From JOPF133 sp052144935 (GTDB lineage Bacteria; Acidobacteriota; Terriglobia; Bryobacterales; Bryobacteraceae), in contig JBKQPR010000211.1 in NCBI GenBank assembly GCA_052144935.1, forward strand, positions 1 to 16,196: a stretch of DNA of 16,196 bases, written 5' to 3'. Below, in pieces: positions 6,042-13,984 of this stretch. Made by a program: the position numbers and the translations under genes. The notes under the pieces are model-generated. The model saw nothing but the letters and a program-made list of their open reading frames with translations, was not told the DNA's origin and made no database searches. The number at the start of each line of letters is the position of its first letter. Within the stretch, counting starts at the first letter, position 1.

Positions 6042-8327
6042 ATGACGGCCGAGGCGATCGAAGCCGCGCACGATAAGGGCATCATTCACCGAGACCTGAA
6101 GCCCGCCAATATCAAACTTGGCGAAGGCAATGTCGTAAAGGTGCTCGATTTCGGACTTGCCAAAGCCATGAGCGATGCCCAGGAGGCAGTGTCCGGCGGT
6201 ACAACGCAGTACGGAACGATTCTCGGTACGCCCTCCTATATGTCGCCCGAGCAGGCGCTCGGTGGCCCGGTCGACCGAAGGTCCGACATCTGGTCATTCG
6301 GAGCGCTGGCGGCCGAAATGCTGTCGGGGAAACGCGTTTTCCCGGGATCAGTTCCGAGTGAAATCCGCGATTCGGTGATTCGCGGTGAGCCGGATCTTAC
6401 CGGCATCCCGCGCGAGTGGAGACCGCTTCTAGGCCGCTGCCTGACGAAGGATATACGTCGGCGGCTGCAGTCGATCGGCGAGGCGCGCGTGGCGCTGGAG
6501 GACGGACTTCCGGTTCCAGCAGGACCCGCGCGGCAAAGGATTGGGATTGCGGTTGCCGCGGCGGCGGTGCTGGCGGTCGCACTGATCACCGTCTCCTGGA
6601 TTGCCTGGCGCGCTACGCGGCCTGTGGAGTATCCGCTGATTCGCGTCAACGTCGATCTGGGTTCGGACGCGGTCGTGGGGGTCAACACCACGGTGGCCTT
6701 CTCGCCCGACGGCCGGCGCATCGTGTATCCCGCGCGCGGACCGGATGGCAAACAGCAGCTTGCTACGCGGCTGCTCGATCAGCCGCAGCCGGCTCTTCTG
6801 CCGGGCACGGAGGGCGGCGCCGACGTGTTCTTCTCACCCGACGGCCAGTGGATCGGCTTCTTCTCCAGCGGCCAAATGAAGAAGATCCCAGTACAGGGCG
6901 GCGCGCCCGTTGTGTTGGCGACGCTCGCCAACGTGGGGTACGGGGCGAGTTGGGGGGACGGGGAAGATCTCTTCGCGGCAATGGGCGCCGTAGGTCCGCT
7001 GTTCCGGATTTCGCCCTCCGGAGGCGCGCCGGAACCTTTCGGCAAACTTGATGCGGGAGACCGCTCGCAACGTTGGCCTCAGATCTTGCAGGGGGGGCGC
7101 GCGGTTCTCTTCTCGGGTTCGCCGAGTTCCGCTTCTTGGGATAACGGCAATGTCGAAGCGGCATCCCTCAAAGACGGCATACCGAAGATCGTTCAGCGCG
7201 GCGCATACTACGGCCGCTATTTTCCCGGGGGCTATCTGGTCTATGTTCACCAGGGAAAGCTGTTTGCTGCGAAGTTCGATCCGAACGGGTTACAAGTGAC
7301 CGGGACGCCCGCGCCCGTGATCCAAGACGTCGGAGCCAATCCAGCGACCGGCGAGGGACAGTTCAGTTTTTCGCCCGGGCCTTCGGGCCATGGAATCCTC
7401 GTCTACATGGCGGGGGCCATCGCGGCACAGGCGTGGAAGATCAATTGGCTGGACAATTCAGGGAAGATGCAGCCATTCATCACCTCGACGGGCGCTTATA
7501 CCGCTCCGCGGCTCTCACCTGACGGGCGAAAGCTGGTATTCCTCAAAGACGAAGACGTCTTGGTCGCCGACCCGGAACGCGACGCGCTAACCCGGGTGAC
7601 ATTCACGGGCGGGGCGAGTCCCCCGATCTGGGCGCCGGACGGCAAGCATCTCGCTTTTAGTCTCGGCTCGACTGCCGGCAGGATTGCTTGGATCCGGAGC
7701 GACGGAACGGGAGAAGCCCAGACGCTGTTGGAGAGCGCCCCCCGTCCAATTGCCTGGTCCTTCGCCCCCGACGGACGGCTGGCCTTCTTCCAAAGGAACC
7801 CTGGTACGAGAGTGAGTGTGTGGACTCTGCCTCTGGATCTGAGCGATCCCGATCACCCCAAACCCGGCAAGCCTGAGATCGCATGGCCAGCGAAGATGGA
7901 CGATGCCGTGCCACGCTTCTCCCCCGACGGCCGCTGGATTGCCTACCGCTCAAATGAATCGGGCATCAACGAAATCTACGTTCGTCCCTTTCCGGCGTCC
8001 CGTGGCGGCAAATGGCAAATATCGAACGGGGGCGGGATGTTTGGATTTTGGTCGGGCAACGGACACGAACTGTTCTACGAGACGGAGGATAACCGCATCA
8101 TGGTGTTGGATTACAAGGTGGAGGGCGACTCATTCCTGCCAGACAAGCCGCGCGCCTGGTATGACAAGCCGCTGTTCTACCTCGGAACCATCAATCTCGA
8201 TCTGGCGGGCGATGGTAAGCGCTTTGTGGTACTCGCACTAGCCGAGGCCGCGCCGGAAAAGAAGGGGACGGTGCACGTCACCATGCTGCTGAACTTCCTC
8301 GACGAGCTGAAGCGGAGGATTCCGTGA
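6042..8327 (+). CDS. Ser/Thr protein kinase, C-terminal part: kinase C-lobe, transmembrane helix, TolB/PD40 beta-propeller
   Basis: This is the continuation of the kinase begun at 5497; homologous sequence resumes at 5967, and the ATG at 6042 is only the first in-frame Met. Numbering from that Met: catalytic loop HRDLKPAN (16-23), DFGLAK (36-41), activation-segment end SPEQA (68-72), end of the kinase domain about 155, one transmembrane helix about 167-188, then a large extracytoplasmic part. That part repeats the PD40/TolB motif: FSPDG (220-224), FSPDG (264-268), LSPDG (491-495), WAPDG (530-534), FAPDG (575-579), FSPDG (627-631), consistent with a beta-propeller. It ends in LLNFLDELKRRIP, as acidobacterial relatives often do. 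All catalytic residues of this half are present, so the intact protein would be a membrane-spanning sensor kinase. Ligand and substrates are unknown. Confidence 0.87.
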   Translation: MTAEAIEAAHDKGIIHRDLKPANIKLGEGNVVKVLDFGLAKAMSDAQEAVSGGTTQYGTILGTPSYMSPEQALGGPVDRRSDIWSFGALAAEMLSGKRVFPGSVPSEIRDSVIRGEPDLTGIPREWRPLLGRCLTKDIRRRLQSIGEARVALEDGLPVPAGPARQRIGIAVAAAAVLAVALITVSWIAWRATRPVEYPLIRVNVDLGSDAVVGVNTTVAFSPDGRRIVYPARGPDGKQQLATRLLDQPQPALLPGTEGGADVFFSPDGQWIGFFSSGQMKKIPVQGGAPVVLATLANVGYGASWGDGEDLFAAMGAVGPLFRISPSGGAPEPFGKLDAGDRSQRWPQILQGGRAVLFSGSPSSASWDNGNVEAASLKDGIPKIVQRGAYYGRYFPGGYLVYVHQGKLFAAKFDPNGLQVTGTPAPVIQDVGANPATGEGQFSFSPGPSGHGILVYMAGAIAAQAWKINWLDNSGKMQPFITSTGAYTAPRLSPDGRKLVFLKDEDVLVADPERDALTRVTFTGGASPPIWAPDGKHLAFSLGSTAGRIAWIRSDGTGEAQTLLESAPRPIAWSFAPDGRLAFFQRNPGTRVSVWTLPLDLSDPDHPKPGKPEIAWPAKMDDAVPRFSPDGRWIAYRSNESGINEIYVRPFPASRGGKWQISNGGGMFGFWSGNGHELFYETEDNRIMVLDYKVEGDSFLPDKPRAWYDKPLFYLGTINLDLAGDGKRFVVLALAEAAPEKKGTVHVTMLLNFLDELKRRIP

Positions 8328-8374
8328 CGCCGCATCAGAGAATTGTCCATTACCGCTGCTGGGGGCCTTCGGCG

Positions 8375-8393
8375 AACCGGACGTTGCCCGGTT
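8375..8393 (+). terminator. Hairpin downstream of the kinase gene
   Basis: AACCGG (8375-8380) and CCGGTT (8388-8393) form a 6-bp stem with a 7-base loop, about 48 bases past the kinase stop codon. No T-run follows, so termination is only a possibility. Confidence 0.25.
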
Positions 8394-8549
8394 TCCGATA
8401 ACGGCAACAAAACGGCGATTTCGGAAACTGGACCTCACCGGTCAGAGACCACGAGGCCCACCAGGAAGTTGAGTTGCTATGTGAGCTTTCGGGAGGCGTG
8501 CGTAAATCAGAAACAGTAGCCCTGCGCCACCCAGCAATGCCAGTCGGCA

Positions 8550-9420
8550 ATGGCTTCGGCGGGCGTGCTGGCGACGGCGCTGGTGCTGATCGGCGGGGCG
8601 CTGTGGAGAAGCCGGGGAGCCGCGGAACCCGCCAATCCGCTGGCTAGTGCGACCTTCACGCCGCTGACTGACTATGAGGGAGCCCAGGTGGACGCTTCGA
8701 TTTCCCCGGACGGAAAATTTGTCGCATTTCAGTCGGATCGCAATGGCCCGTTCCACGTCTGGCTGGATCAAATCGGCGCCGGCGATCCGATTGACCTCAC
8801 GCCGGGACCGGAAGATCAGCGCGGACCGTTGCGCAGCGTAGGGTTTTCGCACAATGGTAACCGAGCTGTGGATTTCGGGAACAAAGAGCCGCCGGCTGAA
8901 GATGGTGCCCCTGGTGGGCGGCAAGCCGCGTGTGTTTCTGGGCGAGAAGGTCGTGAATCCGGTCTGGTCTCCGGATGGAGCAAAGCTTGCGTATCACACC
9001 TTCGAAGATGGCGACCCAATCTTCATCGCGGATGGCGATGGCTCCAACCCGCGGCAAATATTCAGAGACACTCCTGACAAGCACAATCACTATGCTCGCA
9101 TGGGGCGCGGACGGCGCGTGGATCTATTTGTTCACGGCGTCCCGGCCCGGAACGACATGGACCTGTGGCGGATATCCGTTTCGGGCGGCCAACCGGAACA
9201 TCTCACAGAGTTGCACACCGAGATGCGCGACCCTACTCGACTCGACCCGGGAACGTTCCTGTTCGTCGCGAAGGAGCACAACGGGTCCGGGCCGTGGATT
9301 TGGGCGTTTGACGTTTGCCCACCGGGCTTCGCGGCGGATTGCGTCCCGGCCGGTTCGAGTGCCCCGCTCAGGGGCGGGTTCAGAGCGCTCGCCGCGCTGA
9401 CTGGTATAGCGTTTCATTAA
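8550..9420 (+). pseudogene. Decayed TolB/PD40 propeller protein, C-terminal remnant of a kinase or winged-helix sensor
   Basis: The segment starts with a hydrophobic helix (VLATALVLIGGALW) and continues into propeller repeats: ASISPDGKFVAFQSDRNG, then in another frame PVWSPDGAKLAYHTFEDGD, ending in MDLWRISVSGGQPEHLTEL and GPWIWAFDV. The frame is disrupted at about 8855, where one extra base in GGTAACC separates FSHNG from TELWISG. There is also a pair of compensating shifts at about 9095-9125, where HYLAWGADGAWIY and FVHGVPARNDMDLW lie in different frames. A stop codon at 8517-8519 precedes the piece in frame. No kinase or DNA-binding domain is found upstream, so this is only the membrane-sensor half. 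After about 9318 the similarity fades. It abuts the IS630 element, which may have truncated it. Tandem sensor genes of this type are common in acidobacteria. Confidence 0.7.
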
Positions 9421-9459
9421 AACATATCCATATATTCTTGTTTCGTGCTATGCTGACCC

Positions 9460-10083
9460 ATGGCACGAGCATCCACACGTCCGAGGCTCGTTCTCACCGC
9501 TGATGAGAAGAGTCATCTCGATCAACTTCGCCAATCAAAGACTGCCGCTTTCCGCGATGTCCAGCGAGCGCAAATCCTGTGGCGCTATGATTCTGGCGAG
9601 ACTGTCAGCCAGATCGCACGCGCCCTGAAGATGACCCGGAAGAGCGTTCTGAAATGGATTGACAAGGCCCTCCAGATGGGCGCCAAGGTGGGTATCAAGG
9701 ACACCCCGCATAGGCCGCGTGGAGCCGTCATCACCGACGATGCCAAAGCCTGGGTTGTGCATCTAGCGTGTTGTAAACCCAAGGAGTTCGGCTACGCGGC
9801 GGAATTGTGGACGCGATCGGCGCTGGCCCGGCATGTGCGCAAGCACGCGGTCCAGGTGGGCTATCCCGCCCTGGCCAGGGCCGCCAAGGCGACGGTGCAA
9901 CGCATCCTCGACGCGCCAGACCCTACGTCCACACAAAGTGACCTACTACCTGGAACGTCGCGACCCCAACTTCCTGCTGAAAATGAAAGAGGTGTTGCTG
10001 GTGTATCAAGAAGTCGCACTGCAAAACGAGGCTGCCTCAAACGGCGCTCCGCACCCCCTGGTGATCACGGTCTCGGTGGATGA
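9460..10083 (+). CDS. IS630-family transposase, N-terminal part (helix-turn-helix), frameshifted
   Basis: About 154 authentic residues hold the DNA-binding half: an HTH_23/29-like motif at about 48-70 (TVSQIARALKMTRKSVLKW), followed by the winged-helix part (GYAAELWTRSALARHVRK) up to ATVQRILDAPD. After that the frame gives nonsense to its stop. The catalytic half continues one frame over. Removing one C from the CCC at 9921-9923 joins the halves as DAPDLRPHKVTYYLERRD, the normal family sequence. Programmed frameshifting is unlikely because there is no slippery motif at the junction. A TATGCT at 9449-9454, five bases before the ATG, may be a -10 element. Confidence 0.82.
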   Translation: MARASTRPRLVLTADEKSHLDQLRQSKTAAFRDVQRAQILWRYDSGETVSQIARALKMTRKSVLKWIDKALQMGAKVGIKDTPHRPRGAVITDDAKAWVVHLACCKPKEFGYAAELWTRSALARHVRKHAVQVGYPALARAAKATVQRILDAPDPTSTQSDLLPGTSRPQLPAENERGVAGVSRSRTAKRGCLKRRSAPPGDHGLGG

Positions 10084-10705
10084 AAAGCCGGGCGTGCAGG
10101 CCATCGGCAATACCGCGCCGGATTTGCCGCCGGTGGCAGGCAAGCATTCCACGGTAGCCCGCGACCATGAATACATCCGCTCTGGCACTTGGTCGATCCT
10201 GGCGGCGTTGGACCTGCATGATGGGCACGTCACCGCGCGCGTTGAGGAGTGGCACAGGAGCGTAGAGTTCGTCGCGTTGCTCCAGGATCTGGATGCCTAT
10301 TATCCCCCTGAGTCTACGATTCGGCTGATCTTGGACAACCACTCTGTCCATATCTCGAAGGAGACGCGCGCGTACTTGGCAACGCGCCCCAACCGGTTCA
10401 AATACGTGTTGACGCCCACGCACGGTTCCTGGCTAAACATCGTGGAGACTCTGTTTGGCAAGGCGACGCGGACCTTCCTACGGCAAATTCGGGTAGGATC
10501 GAAGCAAGAGCTGAAAGAACGAATTCTCCTGGCCACGTATTGTTACCGGATGTCATCGAGCGGGGGCAACTCTCCGAGCTCGTCGCGATACCGCCAGCGC
10601 CAGCGTCAAGGAGCCGGCTGCCGCACCGCCCGCGGCCTGATCAGCGCGCTGATGGGCCCGGTGCCTCATAGTGGTCTCTGGGACGACAAGTGTCCTGGAA
10701 TGTGA
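9833..10705 (+). CDS. IS630-family transposase, catalytic DDE part, frameshifted and with abnormal tail
   Basis: Authentic sequence begins near 9923 (LRPHKVTYYLERRDPNF); the codons from the first ATG at 9833 up to there are out-of-frame translation of the N-terminal half. The DDE catalytic residues are all present, numbering from 9833: Asp83 in SVDEKPG, Asp168 in LILDNHSVH, Glu205 in GSWLNIVETLFG. Similarity runs to about LKERILL (nt 10527). The last 55 or so residues are low-complexity (SSSGGNSPSSSRYRQRQRQ) and do not match the usual ending of some 20 residues with a conserved RW. The 3' end was probably replaced or frameshifted. The element is unlikely to be active as it stands. Confidence 0.8.
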   Translation: MCASTRSRWAIPPWPGPPRRRCNASSTRQTLRPHKVTYYLERRDPNFLLKMKEVLLVYQEVALQNEAASNGAPHPLVITVSVDEKPGVQAIGNTAPDLPPVAGKHSTVARDHEYIRSGTWSILAALDLHDGHVTARVEEWHRSVEFVALLQDLDAYYPPESTIRLILDNHSVHISKETRAYLATRPNRFKYVLTPTHGSWLNIVETLFGKATRTFLRQIRVGSKQELKERILLATYCYRMSSSGGNSPSSSRYRQRQRQGAGCRTARGLISALMGPVPHSGLWDDKCPGM

Positions 10706-10734
10706 GTGTTAGCTGGCACAATCCCCTGGTTTCC

Positions 10735-13614
10735 TCATTGCGCGTTGCTTCCGGCTCCGGTTAATTCTTCACGTCGTGCAAGGTCTTTGTCAGGGATCGC
10801 CACGACAGTCCAGGGTGCGTCACGCGCGACCATGCGGGATCGCCATGTAACTGTTTGCGGGACGCCGATTTGCAATGCGACGGTCTGTTCGGGCTTGTCA
10901 GGAGCGAGATTGTCGGCGCGCAGGGCAAGACTGTGTGTACCCTCTCCCGAAAGGGTCGCGCCGATCGTTACCACACCGTTCGCATCGGTCTGCTGCGTCA
11001 ATCGCATATTGAAGTTGCGCTCCGGTGTGAGATCCACGAAATAGCTGCCGCCTGGAAGAAGCGCCATTCTTCGTTGTTGCGAGCCGAGGGAGATCTCGTA
11101 TTCGCCTTCGGGCACAGAGGCGCGCAACCTGCCAGCGGCATCGGGCGTTATCGAAGAGACTTTGCCGGTGGAGAGGTTGCGAAAGCCGACAGACTGGGTG
11201 GTTCCCACGCCGGCGTTGGCCTCGACCACGGGCGATCCGGCGAGATCGTTCAGAATCCAGATCCAGCGGCCGACCGGATGAACCCAGACTTCTTTCCAGT
11301 TGTGGCAATTCTCTGTCGGCCAGTAGGGGGCGTCCGCGTCGCGGTGAGACTGGATTCCCACGGGCAGCGAACCAACAATGTCGCCCGACATAGCCGAATA
11401 CTGCGGGGCGTAATCGTATCCCTCGCCCCACATCAGGCTTTCGACGAAGGGATTGCGTCCCACTACCCATTCCAGGTTCCGCTCCGCCAGAGACGCGAGG
11501 GAGAGGCTGCCGCGCAAATGGGCCGCCGATGAGATCGCCTTGTTCTCGCCCAGCATCGTGCCATTGTTGCCGCGGAACTCAAACCAGACGGGGAAAAGAC
11601 GGACGAAATAATGATCGCCAACCTTGATGCCGTTGAGCACCTGGTTGCGAAACGATTCGCGGGTCATGCCGCGCTGACCGCCGCGTTCGGGCACCTGCAG
11701 ATATTCATCGTCTCGGAAAACCGAGTTCGCGAGCATTCCGTAGGGTTCGGTGAATTGCGCCATGCGCCTCTGGAAGTACTCCGAATACAGGGTTACAGCG
11801 GAATACCATTTGATCCAGTCCGGGTGGTCCGGAAACAGATCGCACAACTGCGTTAAGGCGACCAAAGGTTCCGCCTCATGGCTGGGGTGCTGATAGCGCA
11901 AAATCGCGGTTTTGTCCGGACCCGTGTAAAAGAATCCGGTCAGAGGGTGAGTCAGGCCCGGCAGGAAACTCTTCTGTTGCGCGTCGACGATGATCTTCGA
12001 GAGTTCGAGCGCTTTATCCGAGTACCGGCGATTGCCGGTATCCCGCCAGAGTTCGAGCGCCGCGATGATCGCATGACCGGCCAATTCCGTACCAACCGGC
12101 CGCCGTACAGTTTGCTGGGGGTTGTCCATCGCCGCGACCGCAAAACCCCAGTCCTCTTCGGCTTGCTTCAGCGCGTATCCAGCGCGGACGGGATCGGATT
12201 TCCGGAGCACACGGAAAGCCATCGCCTCAGTCGCGGCGGCAGCCAGGTTGGATGCGGGATTGTTACTGGCCTGGGCCGTAACATCGTCGGTGGTGCCGAG
12301 AATGCCATCGGTCCAGCGATCCATTTGAGAGAAGTTGGGCCGGAAACCGTCATGAAAGGTTACTTTCAGAAGCCAGTCGAGCCCCCAGTTGGCCTCTTCG
12401 ATCAGGCGCGCAAGCAAAGCCGGGTCTTCGTTGCGCTGCTGCATACGCTCGGCCAGGCTGTACATGGCATAGGCAGCCTCGGCTGTATTGCCGAGCGACT
12501 GCGAAAGGTCGCCGGCGTCATGCCACCCTCCATTGACGATCAGTTGTTTTTCGCCGTGTTTCAGCGCCCAATCCCGATGGCAGATATCGTGTACTCCGGG
12601 AACCGCGAAGCCGCAGCGCTCCACATAAAAGAAATTGATGGCCTTCCAGAGGCTCGATTTCCATACCTCGCCGCCGATCGGGAAAGGCCTGGTGGTCGTC
12701 TCGCCGGCGCGAATGATATAGGTTCCAGGATCCTGGACCTCGGAAAAGTCCATCACCTGGAAGGAGCCAATTTCCGAATGCACCACGCCGACATTCTTTG
12801 AAAGTACGGGAATACCAGTAGTTACGTCGATCAGTTCGAAGGTCTTCGCCCGCAGATCGCTGGCGATCGCGCTCTTCTGCGCACCCGCCTGATATCCCGA
12901 ATGGCTGAAGGAGATCTGGCCCGGCGCCACATCCCAACCTTCGAAGTGATCAGCCCGGACCTTTTCCAGTTCCAGTTTGTCGATATCGAGCGTCGCGATA
13001 TCGGCGCCGCCGGGTTCCTTTCCCTGCATGCGGTACGAGAAGTCCACGCCGGTGACCTTGTCGCGCGCCAGATTGGCAATCTCCCAGACGATATGGTTCC
13101 ATTGACGGTCCTGCAGGATCACATAGTTGACTCCCATCTTGCCGTACACGTCGGGTACCCGCTCCGGACCTTCGTTGTGAAACGTGACGATCATCGAAAT
13201 GTTGCGGAAACCCGGCAGATCCGGGTAGACCCAGAAAGACAGCCGGTTCCACGCGGACCAATCCTCGCCTTGCACCACGCGGCGGGCCGTGGCGGTTCCG
13301 TAATAGCGGCCCGGCGTTGGCTTTTCGCCGGTCGTCGCGCAACGCAGCCGGATGGAAGCGTTGCCGCTGACGGCCCGCTCGTTGGTCACGGTCATCTCGC
13401 CGTTCGCCTGATCGGTGTTGACCAATTGCCATGTGGAGAGCGCTTCGGCATCGTCCAGGAGCTTAGACTGCTCCACCGGCTTGTTGAGCCACCGCGTCTT
13501 GGTGGAATCCCGATAATCGTCGGGGATAGGCATCCGTGGAGGCGCCTGGGCCAAGCCCAAAAGGGCCGCCATGGCTGCCGGGAAGGCTACGATGGAAACG
13601 GCTGGGAATCTCAT
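10735..13614 (-). CDS. Secreted glycoside hydrolase family 9 enzyme (endoglucanase-like)
   Basis: This 959-residue protein should cleave beta-glucan such as cellulose outside the cytoplasm. It starts with a signal peptide (MRFPAVSIVAFPAAMAALLG, cleavage near LAQA). An ATG 30 bases upstream (13644) is in frame but would add a tail before the signal; neither start has a clear ribosome binding site. Next come a beta-sandwich carbohydrate-binding-like region (about 45-220) and an Ig-like CelD_N domain (about 230-318, ISFSHSGYQAGAQKSAI). The (alpha/alpha)6 catalytic domain covers about 325-790. It holds the GH9 signature GGWHDAGD (362-369, with the two Asp that position and activate water) and a near-C-terminal TENCHNW (767-773), where Glu768 fits the catalytic acid of the family's NEVAINW. 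A further 170 residues look like beta-sandwich. Family is well supported; substrate is inferred. Confidence 0.9.
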   Translation of the reverse strand: MRFPAVSIVAFPAAMAALLGLAQAPPRMPIPDDYRDSTKTRWLNKPVEQSKLLDDAEALSTWQLVNTDQANGEMTVTNERAVSGNASIRLRCATTGEKPTPGRYYGTATARRVVQGEDWSAWNRLSFWVYPDLPGFRNISMIVTFHNEGPERVPDVYGKMGVNYVILQDRQWNHIVWEIANLARDKVTGVDFSYRMQGKEPGGADIATLDIDKLELEKVRADHFEGWDVAPGQISFSHSGYQAGAQKSAIASDLRAKTFELIDVTTGIPVLSKNVGVVHSEIGSFQVMDFSEVQDPGTYIIRAGETTTRPFPIGGEVWKSSLWKAINFFYVERCGFAVPGVHDICHRDWALKHGEKQLIVNGGWHDAGDLSQSLGNTAEAAYAMYSLAERMQQRNEDPALLARLIEEANWGLDWLLKVTFHDGFRPNFSQMDRWTDGILGTTDDVTAQASNNPASNLAAAATEAMAFRVLRKSDPVRAGYALKQAEEDWGFAVAAMDNPQQTVRRPVGTELAGHAIIAALELWRDTGNRRYSDKALELSKIIVDAQQKSFLPGLTHPLTGFFYTGPDKTAILRYQHPSHEAEPLVALTQLCDLFPDHPDWIKWYSAVTLYSEYFQRRMAQFTEPYGMLANSVFRDDEYLQVPERGGQRGMTRESFRNQVLNGIKVGDHYFVRLFPVWFEFRGNNGTMLGENKAISSAAHLRGSLSLASLAERNLEWVVGRNPFVESLMWGEGYDYAPQYSAMSGDIVGSLPVGIQSHRDADAPYWPTENCHNWKEVWVHPVGRWIWILNDLAGSPVVEANAGVGTTQSVGFRNLSTGKVSSITPDAAGRLRASVPEGEYEISLGSQQRRMALLPGGSYFVDLTPERNFNMRLTQQTDANGVVTIGATLSGEGTHSLALRADNLAPDKPEQTVALQIGVPQTVTWRSRMVARDAPWTVVAIPDKDLARREELTGAGSNAQ

Positions 13615-13657
13615 TTCAGCCGCATTGTATGGCAATCCAGGCATGGACGTCGCACGA

Positions 13658-13671
13658 AACCGTTAACGGTT
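13658..13671. promoter_or_regulatory. 14-bp perfect palindrome, candidate operator
   Basis: AACCGTTAACGGTT is its own reverse complement and lies 44 bases upstream of the GH9 start, in the divergent gap with the malectin regulator gene. A partial copy, AACGTTGGCT at 13711-13720, matches AACGGTTGGCT at 13665-13675 apart from one G. Position and symmetry fit a binding site for a dimeric repressor or activator, but the binding protein is unknown. Confidence 0.4.
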
Positions 13672-13928
13672 GGCTAACAGCAACGGAATCAGCGTGGTTA
13701 CGCCAGCCGTAACGTTGGCTGCACGTGCCGCGCCGCGGGTGGTCCACCGGGATGGACGGAGCAGCGCTGGCGGCCAGACAGCCGCGGCAACCCTTGCCGG
13801 CGTCGGCGGCCGGGCAGACAACCCGGCTCAGCGGCTTACCGAAAGGCGGGCTTGGGGCAATCCAGCCCAGACTTGGACGGGGCGCCAAGGGCGCCAAGAT
13901 GGAAGGTTCGATTTCGGACAATTGGATG

Positions 13929-13934
13929 TATAAT
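13929..13934 (+). promoter_or_regulatory. Candidate -10 element for the malectin regulator gene
   Basis: A perfect TATAAT lies 50 bases before the ATG at 13985, in the one AT-rich patch of the gap. The leader of about 45 bases would carry the AGGAGGA ribosome binding site at 13973-13979. The -35 match is poor (TTCGAT at 13907-13912, 16-base spacer). Confidence 0.45.
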
Positions 13935-13984
13935 AAATCAGCAATTGCGATCTGAAACGGGCATCCTCGATCAGGAGGAAGTCT

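Larger units (their letters stand above)
9405..10719 (+). mobile_element. IS630-family insertion element, apparently degenerate; ends not defined
   Basis: The element is called from its transposase (9460 to about 10540). A short AT-rich stretch at 9405-9450, unlike its GC-rich surroundings, probably holds the left end; IS630 elements insert at TA, and TATA occurs at 9405-9408. I could not pair this left end with a matching inverted copy on the right. Sequence after about 10540 no longer resembles the transposase C-terminus. The last bases, 10681-10719, include GACGACAAGTGTCCTGGAAT and an imperfect palindrome at 10706-10719, which could be the terminus of this or a different element. Boundaries given are therefore outer limits. 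Confidence 0.5.
13615..13984. other. Divergent intergenic region between GH9 and the malectin regulator
   Basis: This 370-bp gap holds the upstream regions of two divergent genes. Visible elements are the 14-bp palindrome at 13658-13671, a direct repeat GGCGCCAAGG-GCGCCAAG at 13881-13898, a TATAAT at 13929-13934 and a Shine-Dalgarno at 13973-13979. Open frames on the plus strand here (from 13670 and 13725) have no family resemblance and look like chance frames in GC-rich DNA. Confidence 0.5.

Noticed and set aside
8442..8924. A 160-codon minus-strand frame over the propeller remnant
   Set aside because: It runs antisense to recognisable PD40 repeats and has no domain of its own.
9915..9935. 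Programmed frameshifting in the IS630 transposase
   Set aside because: The junction is a CCC run with no A-rich slippery heptamer or obvious following stem. A simple one-base insertion restores the normal family sequence.
11878..13677. Plus-strand open frames opposite the GH9 gene
   Set aside because: They are antisense shadows of the GH9 gene without recognisable domains.
13670..13955. Small plus-strand genes in the GH9/malectin divergent gap
   Set aside because: The frames overlap one another, lack ribosome binding sites and resemble no family; the AGGAGGA before 13985 marks the real start.
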